Source: Przewalskia tangutica
Taxonomy: Eukaryota > Streptophyta > Magnoliopsida > Solanales > Solanaceae
Reading direction: 5' to 3'
Assembly (NCBI GenBank): GCA_029844215.1
Contig: CM056721.1
Span: forward strand, 57,143,815 to 57,207,814
Length of the DNA: 64,000 nucleotides
The notes beneath the pieces were generated by a model. It made no database searches. It saw only the letters and a program-made list of their open reading frames with translations, and was not told the origin of the DNA. Shown one piece after another: positions 23,101-33,759 of the stretch. The stretch's first letter is position 1. Each line of letters begins with the position of its first letter. Both the position numbers and the translations under genes were made by a program.

Positions 23101-23733
23101 GGAGTAGGATTGCTTAATGATACTACGGGCGAGGTACCGTGTTTTGATCATGAGCCTCCTATTTTTATGCAGTAAGATTTATACTTGTTACTCTCATTGT
23201 TTGTAAGGCACAGTGCAAGGAAATTGTTTTTTATCTATGACTCCAGCTTACTTTTGATTTATGATATTATTATGGTATTTTCCTGTTTTACATACTTGGT
23301 ACATATTGTGTACTGACCCCCTTTCCCGGGGGCTGCGTTCATGCCGCTGGTAAGGGGTAAGCAGGTGGTGGATCCTCATTCTTAGGATTTTTGCTCGGGT
23401 GTCAGAAGCTCCATTACTCGGAGGCATTTGATTTTGATGCAGTTCTCCCGACATTGTAGGTTTGTGTACATTCAGGTATGGCGGGCCCCGTCCGTCATGG
23501 TTGTTACAAACTCTTAGAGGCCTGTAGTCCGGTTAAATTGGGTTATTAAGGATGTAACTGTTCAGTTTTGTTTTATTTATGTTACGGAAAGGTAGCCATT
23601 TTGGGTTAGCCTATTTTATCTTATATGGTTCTTGTTTGTGAGTTTATTTCCGCTGGTTTTCTCTGATGTTGTATCACAAGGGTGCCCAGGGTAAGGCACC
23701 AGTCACGGATCCGAGGTCGGGTCGTGACAAAAG

Positions 23734-23745
23734 TGGTATCAGAGC
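23734..23745 (+). promoter_or_regulatory. Primer-binding site, unit 1
   Basis: TGGTATCAGAGC lies 4 nt after the LTR1 end and is complementary to initiator tRNA-Met. Confidence 0.94.
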
Positions 23746-23938
23746 AGTTAATCCTCGGAAGGGGTCTACAGGCCGTATCTAGTAGAGTCTTGATTATCGG
23801 TGTGTTGTGCACCACATCTATAATCAGGAGGCTACATGATATTTAGGATTGGTTTCCATTTCTTTCACTCTAAGATCGTGCAATAGAGCCGTGTTATAGG
23901 TTGAATTTCCTCTGACGTAAATTTTGTATGTATCAGTT

Positions 23939-25228
23939 ATGCCTCCACGCAAGGCAACCGCGGCCCAGAAGGGCAAGGCAGCGGAGGGAACTACTAGTGG
24001 GACACCGAGGGTTACGAGGGCACAGGCCCAGTCTCTACCTGAGATGATGTTTCGGACGGCGAGTTCCGCGACGTCGCCACCCCCATCAGAGTTTGGGGTA
24101 GCCGCAGCGGCTATTGAGACCACGATACCTGAGCCTCCAGTTACACAGCCTGGAGCAGAGGAGATGGGTTACAAGGAGATAGCCCAGTTATTGGCCAGGA
24201 TCGTGGCGAGGAATGAGGATAGACGAGAGACATAGGTTCCGGTTGTACCCATAGTTCACCATAGATAAGATAGCGTGAGACTTAGGGACTTTCTGAGTTG
24301 CAGCCCGCCAGAGTTCTATGGGTCGAGGCCTGAGGATGATCCGCAGGAGTTCATCCGACAGTTACAGCGGATCATAAGAGTGATCGAGGCTTCGGAGACC
24401 GAGTCAGAGGTCTTAGGTTCACATCGGCTGCGTGATACTGCAGTCGACTGGTTTGATTCATGGGATTTGTCCCGGGGGGAGCATGCACCTCCAACTGGTT
24501 GGGACGAGTTCTCAGAGGCCTTTCTTGCACACTTCTTGCCTTCGCAGATGAGGAGGGCGCGGGCGGATAGATTTTTTATGTTGAGGCAGAACGGGCGGGC
24601 GGTTCGGGATTACAATGTAGAGTTTGATTCGTTGGCCCGGTATGTACCCGCCTTAGTGGCAGACATGGAGGATAGGGTACACCGCTATGTCACAGGACTG
24701 GATGATTACTTGGCCGAGAGTTGCACGGGAGTAGCACTTCAGCCAGGCATGGACATTGCCCATATGGAGGCTTATGCACTCGAGTGTGAGAAGCGTAGAG
24801 GTCGACGGAATAACCAAGATCAACAGAAGAGGGCCAAGACAGCAGGGTCCGTTGGTAACTTTCGAGGCGGACAGCTGCAGCAGCAGGATAGTTATGCCCC
24901 TCCGCCAGTTCTGAGTAGTTCTCCACAGTCTTCAGGACGTTCGGGATATTCAGGGGCAGGTCAGGGCTCCAAGGTGTCAGGTTCTCGGGGAAGTGGGGGT
25001 GCTAGCCGGATGGGGCCACCCCTACCTCGTTGCGGCCGTTGTGGTAGGCTCCATGGTGGAGAGTGTCGTGCTGGGTTGGGAGTTTGTTTTACATGCGGCC
25101 AGCAGGGCCATTTTGCGAGGAATTGTTCGACTAAAGATAACACGGATGAAGAGATTCAGCCTTCGGGATCAGTGGATGGTTCATCGCCTTCTTTTGCTAT
25201 GCATCGTGCAGGGCAGGATCATGAGTAG
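23939..25228 (+). pseudogene. gag: Family A gag, unit 1 (most complete, two nonsense codons)
   Basis: About 429 codons from the ATG at 23939, in one frame to the TAG at 25226-25228. It encodes a structural Gag for particle assembly and RNA packaging. Order: a basic, Ala/Gln-rich amino end (residues 1-100), the retro-gag core (about 113-290) with motifs PPEFYGS, DPQEFIRQLQR, VDWFDSW and GWDEFSEAF, a low-complexity Gln/Ser/Gly-rich linker, a Cys-rich CGRCGRLHGGEC segment (about 363-375), and a CCHC zinc knuckle CFTCGQQGHFARNC (25085-25126, residues 383-396). All four zinc ligands are present. In-frame stops TAG (24233-24235) and TAA (24266-24268) are single-base changes relative to unit 2, so full-length Gag cannot be made. 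No protease or reverse transcriptase follows. Confidence 0.93.
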
Positions 25229-25927
25229 AACGACAAGGGGAAAGTGAAGCCATAGTTACAGGTATATCCTTAACTCTCTAAAGATTAGTAGGTGTGATAA
25301 GATGGTTACATGTTAAGTATTATGTGCGGGTAATTTTATGTAAATTGTGACTTAGAGAGTCTGGCTTGTAGAAGGGGTAAGTTTGGGGACATGGAAGTTG
25401 TGAGCCTTAGGATTTTTGATAACCGTAGGAACCTTAGCTACAGGGCTATCGTGAGTGGAAGATTTTACGGGTGATCTTTTTCGAGGAACATAGTATACAT
25501 GGGGTATACCTGGGTAATAAGTCCATGAGTGGTGTGAAATGATAGTGGGTAGCTAAGCTAGGGAAACCACTAGGTTTTCGTGACGTGAATAGTGAGATTG
25601 TCTCGGATTGGGAACAAGAGTGTGGTACGTATGCTAGAAAGGGTCGAGTGTGTGAGGAGGATACGACATGTGGAAGAAGAAGCGAACATGTGTTGAGAAG
25701 ATGGAAGTGATCTTTTGTGAGGAGAATACCCTTAGACCGCGGATGGGGACTAATAAGTTGTTATACGTGTTAGAGGTAATTCCTCGTAGGCGGGGAGGTA
25801 AGCTTTTGCGTGGTTAATATATTATGGCCACATGTGGCATAATTGGTTTTTATAGGTACAGTAGTGAAGACTTCACCGGCACATGCGTTCTGGAGACGTA
25901 GAAGGAACATTCAGGACAAATGTTTCT
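25229..25927 (+). mobile_element. Unit 1 post-gag region
   Basis: About 0.7 kb with no open frame of note. Its first part ('ttaagtattatgtg', 'gtccatgagtggtgtgaaatg', 'gattgggaacaagag') matches the gag-pol spacer of C and I. Its last 200 bp ('gaagtgat...attcctcgtagg', 'agtagtgaagacttcacc') matches the text after integrase in C. The junction suggests that pol was removed by an internal deletion in an ancestor. Confidence 0.7.
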
Positions 25928-25940
25928 AAGGGGGGGAGAA
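25928..25940 (+). promoter_or_regulatory. Polypurine tract, unit 1
   Basis: AAGGGGGGGAGAA directly precedes TGTTATACCCC of LTR2. It is the expected plus-strand primer. An AACATTC/AAATGTT near-hairpin lies just upstream. Confidence 0.85.
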
Positions 25941-26234
25941 TGTTATACCCCATAGTTCTGACCCTACGTATGAGAGCGTACGAAAGCATGTAAGATTTAA
26001 TTTTTTTTTTCAAAGGATAGGTTGACGGATTGTTCCGGACGGGTTTTAGTCAACTTTGAGGCGGGTTATGACCCGGTACATTAAGAGTTCCTAAGTGTTT
26101 CAAAGGCCTAGGGCGTAATTCGTTGAGTCTAGATTCCAACGCAACCAACCGTTCGTTGATAGGACGTCGGAGTAGAAAGTTACGGTAGTTACAAGTTCAG
26201 TGCGCAGACGGACAAAAATGCGTTTCGGGAAGAA

Positions 26235-26400
26235 GCGACAGGGCCGCGGCGCCGGATGCAGGGCCGCGGTGCCGGAAGTACTGAGGGGTCGCTGAAGTTG
26301 CAGCGCCGCGGCGCCAGGACAGCAGGGCCGCGGCGCCGGAAGTTCCGAGAGTCCGCAGAGGTTTCAGCGCCGCGGCGCCGGTGTCAGGGCCGCGGCGCCG
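26235..26400 (+). repeat. GC-rich palindromic repeat in family A U3 (LTR2 copy)
   Basis: The core cagggccgcggcgccgg, which contains overlapping palindromes GCCGCGGC and GGCGCC, recurs about six times, partly as cagcgccgcggcgcc. It sits some 50-210 bp upstream of the TATA box. LTR3, LTR4 and LTR5 carry fewer units and LTR1 a rearranged version. Confidence 0.82.
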
Positions 26401-26448
26401 AGGCGGGAAATCTGGCGGAAAAACTTAATAAAATCTGATCTTTTCTTT

Positions 26449-26454
26449 TATAAA
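26449..26454 (+). promoter_or_regulatory. LTR2 TATA box
   Basis: TATAAA lies 508 bp into the LTR, preceded by a T-rich run and followed by 'ggccatgggagg'. LTR1 has TAGAAA here. Confidence 0.65.
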
Positions 26455-28030
26455 GGCCATGGGAGGGTGACAAGTATCCCCCCCCCATCTGATTTTGCAT
26501 GCATTATATTGACCAAGTCTTGAAGACTTAGTCATCTTTCATCTCTCTCTTAGACAAAATGTCTTCCTTCTCTCTAAAAATTTCAAGCTCCTCCTTCTAT
26601 CTAGAATTTCAAGAGATATTCTAGCCTTAGGAAAAATTTGAAAAGTAAAGGCAAGAAGGAAGCTTGTGACTAGCTTGTGAAGGTTGTGGTGGTGGTGTTC
26701 TTGGAAAGGAAGCTAGCAAGTTGTTGGAAAAATTTGGCTAAAGCTCTAAGGTAATGATTCTTCCTTTATAATTAGTTTTTAGTGTTGCATGTTAAGAAAA
26801 AAGAACATGTGGTAGTAAATAATGCTCTTAGAGTCATTGCATGCAAGAAATGTGGTTTGGGTATGAAGGATTTGGCTAAAGAGGTTATGTGAGCATGTTG
26901 TAGCCTAAAAAAATTACCTTAAACTTGTTAAGATTAATTGTTATAACTTATGGGGCAGAATTTTACACACTCAAGATTAGGTGTGTAATCCCCTTTGTGT
27001 TGGTTGGGATGTTGGGCCTTAAATGTGGCGTTTGAGTGTTGAAAATCGGCCTTTGAAAAGGTGGCAAAGTGAGTAGAAACAAAGGAAATGCTGCCCAATT
27101 TTCCATAGAAATTAGTAACCTTGAACTTGGAAATATTATACTTTGAAACTAGAAGTTAATAAACGTATTATGGTCATTATAGGTTGACATATTACGTGCG
27201 GTATTTCGGACTTGGCAAGTGGATTAACCGAAGAGGTATGTGGAACTTTCCAATCTCTTGAGCATGAGTAGTTGTACCTATGTAGTACGGCAGACGTACA
27301 AGATTTGATATCTTTCACTTGTTTTAAAGTATATTGGTACTTGTTTCATTTTAAAAGTATAAGCCCCTTGGATTTAGGGAAAATGTATTTGACAAAGGAA
27401 TAACGCTAATATAATGACTTTATGGGAGGTTGGTTATATTAGTTTTTGAAAGGTTCACAAAGAAAGGTTTTACTCTAATTAAAACAAGTACGGGTAAAGG
27501 ATTGGAAACTAAGAAAGGTGAATTGATTTTTAGGCATTGGTTGCCTAAGGTTTTAAAGGAAGTGAAGTCACTTGATTTAGAAGCCTATTATATTTCTAAA
27601 AGGAAATGTGACTTGCTTTGAAAGGAAATCGTAAATTGATACTATGGTGATTAGTATCTTGGAATTTTTGTATAAAAAGAGTTATTTCTTAAAAAGTTAG
27701 AAGTACATGGTACTTGGGTTGAATTCCCGGATTTTCTATTAAAAGACATGTTAGTGCCTTAGGTATACTAAAATGAGAGGATATATATTAATAATGTTAA
27801 TAAGAAGTTAGGGGATTTCTTAACTTGCTTATGTTATGATAAGCCGGTAGCGCTTATGTTATACGTGATAGCCGGTTGTGCTAGTTGGTATGTTCTTACG
27901 GGGTAGACCCCTGGTTATTCTTGTTAATTCCTGTTAGCATACTGACACGATGGATGGTCCACAGGTATGCGTGTTCTTGTTATTTCCTTTGGACATAATG
28001 ACAAGATGGATGGTCCACGGGTATGCGTCT

Positions 28031-28035
28031 ATTAG
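28031..28035. repeat. Target-site duplication ATTAG, left of C
   Basis: Matches 37004-37008. The empty site 'gtctattaggatgg' survives in LTR3 near 42076. Confidence 0.95.
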
Positions 28036-31000
28036 TGTTATACCCCGTATTTCCAGAGTATGTACGTGAGGACGTACGTAGAAAAGTTTGAGCCTTAAAG
28101 TAGGCAAGGGCCGAAAATTTTGTTCACAACTACCGAAAAGAATCATTTTTCGACGAAACGTTTTACAATAATCGCGAAGGGAAAATTACGGCTATGTCAT
28201 TTCAAATTTTTGCGGATTTTTCCGAGAGATGAAATATTTTGGACCAACGGGAGGGTGACATGTGTCACCCTCATATTGGACGTTGTTGTGGGCGTCACAT
28301 GGGACGAATTGGGGTCTTGGGTTAGGTAGGATATTTGTGATAGTTGGTGTGGTAGATGGATAAGGTACACATGGGTAAATCCTCACCCTACACTTGTCTA
28401 CCACTTGGCTTGATCTTGGCCTTTGATTTCCCTATAAATACCCCCCCTTTGTGAAGACTTCTTCATCCACAAAGATCCCTAAGTCTTGAAAACCCTCTCC
28501 CTCCCTCTCTATGGTTCGTCCAAGCCTTCCCCCTCCCAATTTGAGTAGGCCGGCGGGTACACCCTCCTGCTGGCCTTGGCCGAGAGTACCCTCTTGAGAG
28601 TTGTCTCGTAAAATACTACCCCCCCTCTTGGTAGAAATACTCTCCAAGTATAGTTGCTATTCCAAAATACCTTGGCCCAAATACCTTGTAGTATTCCAAG
28701 GTTACACTTATACTAAAAGTCCAGAAATACTACTATACTTCCTTCACTACTAAACTAAACCTAAGGAAAATCTTCACAGTTGGTTGAAGTATTAGGAAGA
28801 AGTTTCATAGAACTTCTAAGGGTTGTTTGGAGCGGGTTGGAGCACCCGGAGTAGGAGCTAAACATTGCTCAGGATCGAAATTAAACTTGGATAATTTTGG
28901 GCTTACCGAGGTAAATAATCCTATCCTTCTATTGTAATTGGAAATTACATACTGTAGTTGTATAGAAATGAATATAAGATTCATAGAAGAGTTTTGAACT
29001 GTAATAGAAGGATATTGCAGAAAAAACTTGAACTGAAATCACATCAGAAGAATATTAATGTAGAAGATGGTAGACTAATATAACCTTTATAGGTTGAATG
29101 TTCTGCGAGTAGCTTGTACTACTTGAAAGGTGGACAAGGCTAGCCGGGTTATAGCCGTGGAGCGTTTTGCTAATAGTCGATAATCGTCGCGAGGTATGTG
29201 ATTCTTTCTATCCTCTTGAGCATGATATTTTAAAAGAAATATATATAGTACGGTAGACGTACGTGCGTTAACTGAACGTAGTATGGCAATGTCTTTCGAC
29301 TTAAGCCCGAATAATAAAGAAACATTTTTGAAAGAAGAGTAATGCTTGGTTTTAAAAGCTTAAGAGTTATACTAGCTTTATGGGAAGTTAGGTATAACGA
29401 CTTAAGAGAGATAAAAAGAATGGTTTATTAATTTTAAAAGTTAAGAGACTTGACTTAATTGAATTAATATGAATTTTGTTAATAAGTGTGAAACCTCATT
29501 CGTGAGTAATGAGTACTTGGTTTTTAAAAAAAAAAGGATAATGTTTTACTGATTTCGGAAATCAGAATAAGTATCGAACAAACCACTGTAGCGCTAATAA
29601 AAGGAAATGTATTGAATAATTAAGTATTATTAAAACCAGTAGAAACCTCCATCTGCATAGAAGCTAAGATGAGACAAAATGATATTACATTTCCTAGATC
29701 ATGGCTGCTTTAATAAGATTGTTATAAACAAGAATAACCTACTCACATATAAGGCATATGTTTCTCAAATCGTTTTAAAGGAGAATTATATCATTAAGTG
29801 ATTAAAACTATGAACTACGAAACCTTTCGAAAATGAGAAACTTGAGCATTTGAAATTAGGCAAACTTGAACGTTTGGAAAATAATGTTGTTACTTGATTT
29901 GCAAAGGGAAGTGTTTTGGTTTACTTAACAAGATAGTCACTCTATTTTTATACTACTGCATCGTGTGACTTTTGTGAAAGAAACGGATCCTTTAAAGAGT
30001 TAATGTATGAAGTACTTTGAGGATAAACACCCGAACTTGTTAACATAAAGTAGAAAGTACCTTGTGTGATTAACTTGATTGTGTTGGTTTGTGATAGCCT
30101 TGTAATACTTTCTTGTTGATTTGATAAGTGAACATGTTAGGATGCTACGTGTGTTAGTATCTTGTGATGTTGTGTAAGGGGGTCATTCTTGTTGTGCTTA
30201 CGTTGTTAAACGTTAAGCCCGTTGTACTGTTATTATATCACATACCCCATTGACTTGTTATACTGAGGGCTTGCCACCCTTGACGCGGTCTATACGGCCT
30301 ACGCGGTCGCGCGACTATGCGAGCAGCGCATGCTCCGTGATTGATCATTCCGGTGTTTTATCCCGACGCGGATGCCCTGCGCAATGTGACTATGCGGTCT
30401 ATAAGACTATGCGGATCGCGGAGTCCGTGAGGTACCGGGGTTAGCTGCCCCGACGCGAGGAATACCTCACGCGGCCTATGTGTGGCCTACGCGAGCGCAG
30501 ATGCTCAGACTAGACGCGCACATCGATACCGAGGGCAGTGGCCGCCTTCGATCACGTGCGGTCTAGAAAGTCCTCGTGATACGCTTTATGGCATTCTTGC
30601 ATCGCTGGTCTTAGTAGTCGGCTATGCCTTCGCATTTACCCCGCACGGTTCTATTATTATGACACAGTGGCGTGAGACCCATCGTTATATTCGAGTGATG
30701 ACTTTGAGGTGCGAGTCCCCGACTTAACATGATCGCTATTTATCAGTGAATCGTAGTTTGGTTATCATACATGTCTCCTACTTTATATAGACTACTATGA
30801 TTTCATTTACGATTTTCAGCCACATACTTGGTACCGTTGTCGACCTCCTTCGGGGCCGCGTTCATGCCGCAAGTAAAGGTGCACTGTTGATCCTCGCCAT
30901 GTGGTCACAGTCAAGATTTGGGAAGCTCCGCTTCTCGAGGCTTATCTGGGTATAGTCCTCGTCAGAGTACTTACATTCGTGGAATGGCGGCCTGCACTGG

Positions 31001-31219
31001 CCATTATTGATAAAACTCTTAGAGGTCTGTAGTATTGTTGTGGGCAGAGTTGTAAATAGGATGTAACTGTTCGGTTTTAAAGTTTATTTATATATGCCGA
31101 AAGACAAGTTTTCTCAGATAACTGTTTCACATTTCATATTATATCATGTCTTATTCCGATTACTGACGATGTCTACTGCGTGCGGTAAGGCACCATCCAC
31201 GCCCGGTTCGGTCGTGACA
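28036..31219 (+). mobile_element. Element C 5' LTR
   Basis: Ends GGTCGTGACA. The TATA box is at 28433-28440. Donor-like 'gcgaggtatgtgattc' lies near 29189. From about 30240 on it differs from the 3' LTR by many small changes, mostly at CAG and CTG sites, while the first 2.2 kb is near-identical. It also lacks a 24-bp direct repeat unit that the 3' LTR has near 35180. Confidence 0.92.
28433..28440 (+). promoter_or_regulatory. Element C 5' LTR TATA box
   Basis: TATAAATA followed by a C-run lies 397 bp into the LTR. Confidence 0.75.
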
Positions 31220-31223
31220 AAAG

Positions 31224-31236
31224 TGGTATCGAGCGC
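31224..31236 (+). promoter_or_regulatory. Element C primer-binding site, altered
   Basis: Reads TGGTATCGAGCGC. The first 7 nt match the tRNA-iMet complement; the following CAG triplets are changed to CG forms. An element with such young LTRs should have had a working primer site at insertion. Confidence 0.75.
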
Positions 31237-31419
31237 TTAATCCTCTGAAAGTGTCTACAGACCGTATCTAGTAGTTCTTGATTATCGGTGTTGTGCACCA
31301 CACCAATAATCGTGAGGCTATAGGATATTTAGGATTGGTTTCCATTCTTCTCACTCGAGATCGTGCCTTAGAGCCGTGTTATAAGTTGGACCCTCTAACG
31401 TATTTCTTTCCGCACTGCT

Positions 31420-32297
31420 ATGCCTCCGCAGAAGGCAACTCGGGCCCAGAAGGTCAGCAATGGCGGGCTGCGAGTAAAGTACTGCAGGTTACTAGGGCAC
31501 AGGCCCAATCATCACCTGGGGTGGTGCTTCATTCGGGGAGTTCTGCTACGTCGCTAGCCCCGACAGAGTTTAGCACGGCGGCAGCAGTTCCTACTGCGGC
31601 CATGACATTTACGACTTCAGTTCCACGACCGGGAACAGAGAATATAGATTGCAAAGAAACGACCACATTAGCTAGTGGATTTGGCTACCGAGAGTTATGA
31701 TGTACCGATTAATCACGTCTTGATGACTATCTAAGAGAGTTGTGCAAGAGTAGCTCTTCACAAGCCAGCATGGCTCGTGGTACAGCCACGCGCAGCACAC
31801 GAGAAAAGTGGAGATCGACGATTAACCAAGATCGCCAGGAGGCCGACGGCAGGTCCTTTGTAACTTTCGAGGCGAATCGCCTCGAAGCAGATCGATATGC
31901 GCCCCGGCAGTGCAGTGGTCCTCCGCTGTGGTTCGTGACGCTCGGTATGCAAGAGTTGGTCAAGGCTCCGTGGCTTCGTGCACGATACACGCAGTCCAAA
32001 CCACCGATTCGCTTTTTCCCGGTGTTCACAGCATGTGACAGCGCCATCCCGAGGAATGTCATCTTTGTTGATGCTTGTTTTACTGCGCCGCCGTGGCTAT
32101 GTGTCGAAAGGATGTCCTAGTAGGAGGGATGCAAGTAGGAGGACTCGCCTACCGATCGCCATGATTCGTGAGTTCGGAGGTAGGGGTGTTAGCGGGAGGC
32201 CACCCCACCTCGGCGTGTGGCTGTGGTATGTGTCATTGGGAGTGTCGTGCTTCTTCGACACCTTGCTATGCTATGCCACAGCAGGGTGATTGATTAG
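31420..32297 (+). pseudogene. gag: Element C gag relic
   Basis: A start ATG at 31420 lies about 200 bp after the primer site and is followed by frame-broken gag text. VTRAQAQSSPGVV and a Ser/Ala-rich segment are readable to about 31700. An internal deletion then joins to LDDYLREL (near 31710), removing the retro-gag core. Later pieces retain a basic segment and two Cys-rich modules (near 32005-32120 and 32200-32285), of which the first corresponds to a zinc knuckle in element I. Frames change many times. Most small differences fall at CAG/CTG sites, so part of the damage may be consensus error; the core deletion is too large for that. Confidence 0.75.
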
Positions 32298-32825
32298 AAC
32301 GACTAAGGAAGTCGTAAATACAGTAGATTCTTAACCTCTGCAGAGATTAGTACGTATGATAAGATGAGTATACCTTAAATGTTATGTTCACATAGCATTG
32401 TGTTAATTGTGATTAGAAATCATGGTTAGTTAACCGGGTAAGATTGGGGGATAAAGGAAGTGGGAGCCTTAGAGTTTTATACGCGAGACCTTGAGGTAAG
32501 GCCATCTCGAGTAAAAGAGGTATTTTATGTTTGACCCTTATCTGAGTGTATAGTGCACGTGAGATATAGTTGTGTGATAAGTCCCCGAGTGGTATGATAT
32601 GAAAGAGGTAGTTGAGCTAAGACCACTAGGTTTTGGACTCGATAGTGAGATTGTTCCGGATCGGGAACAAGAGTTTCAGGCGATAGTGGTCGGGTTGAGG
32701 CCACGCCGGGTCAACCCGCACTGTTTGGGTGGGGTCGGGTTGTGGTGGTCCCGCCAGCGCGGGTCATGAGGGTGTTAGGCCCAAGTTTAGTTAACCATCG
32801 TGCGAGTTCGTGGACGATTCGACCA
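32298..32825 (+). mobile_element. Element C gag-pol spacer
   Basis: No gene seen. It holds the block shared with families A, I and H ('gattgttccggatcgggaacaag'-type text near 32650) and a GC-rich segment with the 'ggcccaagtttagttaacc' text also present in D and H. It lies between the gag end and the integrase relic. Confidence 0.6.
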
Positions 32826-33640
32826 AAGAGTCGCCGATGAGGTCAGCCCTCTGTCTTTCACCAAGATCGCTTTACTCGGCAGGTTATGCGCGAGATGTTA
32901 TATCGGGAAGGTTGTAAGGCTGCACGAGGTGCCTACCTTCACCTTATGACGATGATGGAGCCTGTGTTACTACTGCTTTTTCCGAGGTTTTACCAGCAGG
33001 TTAGGAACTCAGTGAGTCTCAAGCGCATTCGCCTCGCCGATGTTTGGACTTCGTGGGTAGTGGAGGATTGTTGTCTCCTGTTGAGGGAGTGTTTTATAGC
33101 TACCATTTCAGTATTCGGATGTCGCCTTATGAAGCCTTGTAGGGGCGGAAGCGTAAATTGCCGGTCGACTTGTTCGATGTTGGCAAGGTTCAGATAGTTG
33201 GTTCATACTAGTTCAGCAGGATGTGGATAGGGTGAAGCTTATCCAGAAGAGGTTATTGGCAGCTCAGAGTCAACAGAAGTTGTGCGAATATCTGCGACAA
33301 CGCTTGGAGTTCAGGTTGACGGTGGGTCTTCTTGAAGGTACCACCCCGGAAGGGTGTGACGAGATTCGGAAAACAGAGGAAACTTAGCCCGAGTTACTGT
33401 GGGCCTTTTCAGATCATGTGATAGCATTGTCGTCCGACGTAGGAGGCAGTACGTCCGATCTTTCATGTTGCTATGTTCGGAAGAGTATCGGAGATCCATC
33501 CAGAGTATTCTCAGTTAATGATGATCATTTCGTTTGTAAAGAAAAGGTGCAAATGAGGTATCTTTTAGCCTCTTGGCGGAGCTTTTGTAGTGATGGAAGT
33601 GATTCCTCGTGGACTTGGATGTAAGTATTTGCGCTGCGTG
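32826..33640 (+). pseudogene. pol: Element C integrase core and carboxy-terminal relic
   Basis: Readable across several frames: TKIALLGRL, then VVRLHEVPTFTL (near 32912) and RGFTSRLGTQ, which correspond to the core catalytic domain of plant Ty3/gypsy integrases. Next come FQYSD and MSPYEAL (near 33118-33150) followed by GRKRKLPVDLFDVGKVQIVG, the stretch after the catalytic Glu region. KLIQKRLLAAQSQQK follows, and then the carboxy domain piece RKSIGDPSRVFSVNDDHF (near 33478-33535). At least three frameshifts and several stops interrupt it. Reverse transcriptase and RNase H are missing. Integrase inserts the cDNA; this copy cannot encode a working enzyme. It shows that the C lineage was pol-bearing. 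Confidence 0.82.
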
Positions 33641-33759
33641 GTATTGTGGGCCAGTGTGGCATGATTGTTTTCAGTAAATATAGCGGTGAAGACTATATCG
33701 CGCATGTTTGTTTCGAGACTTAGAAGGAACATTCGACGCGAATGTTTCTAGGAGGAGAA
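33641..33759 (+). promoter_or_regulatory. Element C 3' untranslated end with hairpin and polypurine tract
   Basis: The text 'gtgaagactatatcgcgcatg' matches the family A 3' end. AACATTC (33728-33734) and GAATGTT (33740-33746) form a 7-bp stem around GACGC. A purine tract TAGGAGGAGAA then abuts the 3' LTR at 33760. Confidence 0.75.

Larger units (their letters stand above)
20824..23729 (+). mobile_element. Family A LTR1
   Basis: 2,906 bp, TGTTATACCCCG to GGGTCGTGACA. It differs from the other four: the TATA position reads TAGAAA (21279-21284), the GC-rich upstream segment (21110-21235) has a different arrangement, and it keeps CCCCGTAG where the others read CCCCATAG. It has the leader stem-loop (21339-21361), the covarying hairpin (21779-21820), the donor-like motif at 22059-22070, and 60-bp direct repeats near 22760-23100. 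Confidence 0.94.
25941..28035 (+). mobile_element. Family A LTR2, part left of C
   Basis: Begins TGTTATACCCCATAG. It has a GC-rich palindromic repeat segment (26235-26400), a TATA box (26449-26454), a leader stem-loop (26511-26533, one broken pair) and the covarying hairpin (26952-26993). It is interrupted after ATTAG at 28031-28035 by element C. Confidence 0.93.

Noticed and set aside
23824..24123. A 99-codon minus-strand frame opposite gag (also 37945-38244)
   Set aside because: It is a shadow of the gag amino end, with no independent evidence.
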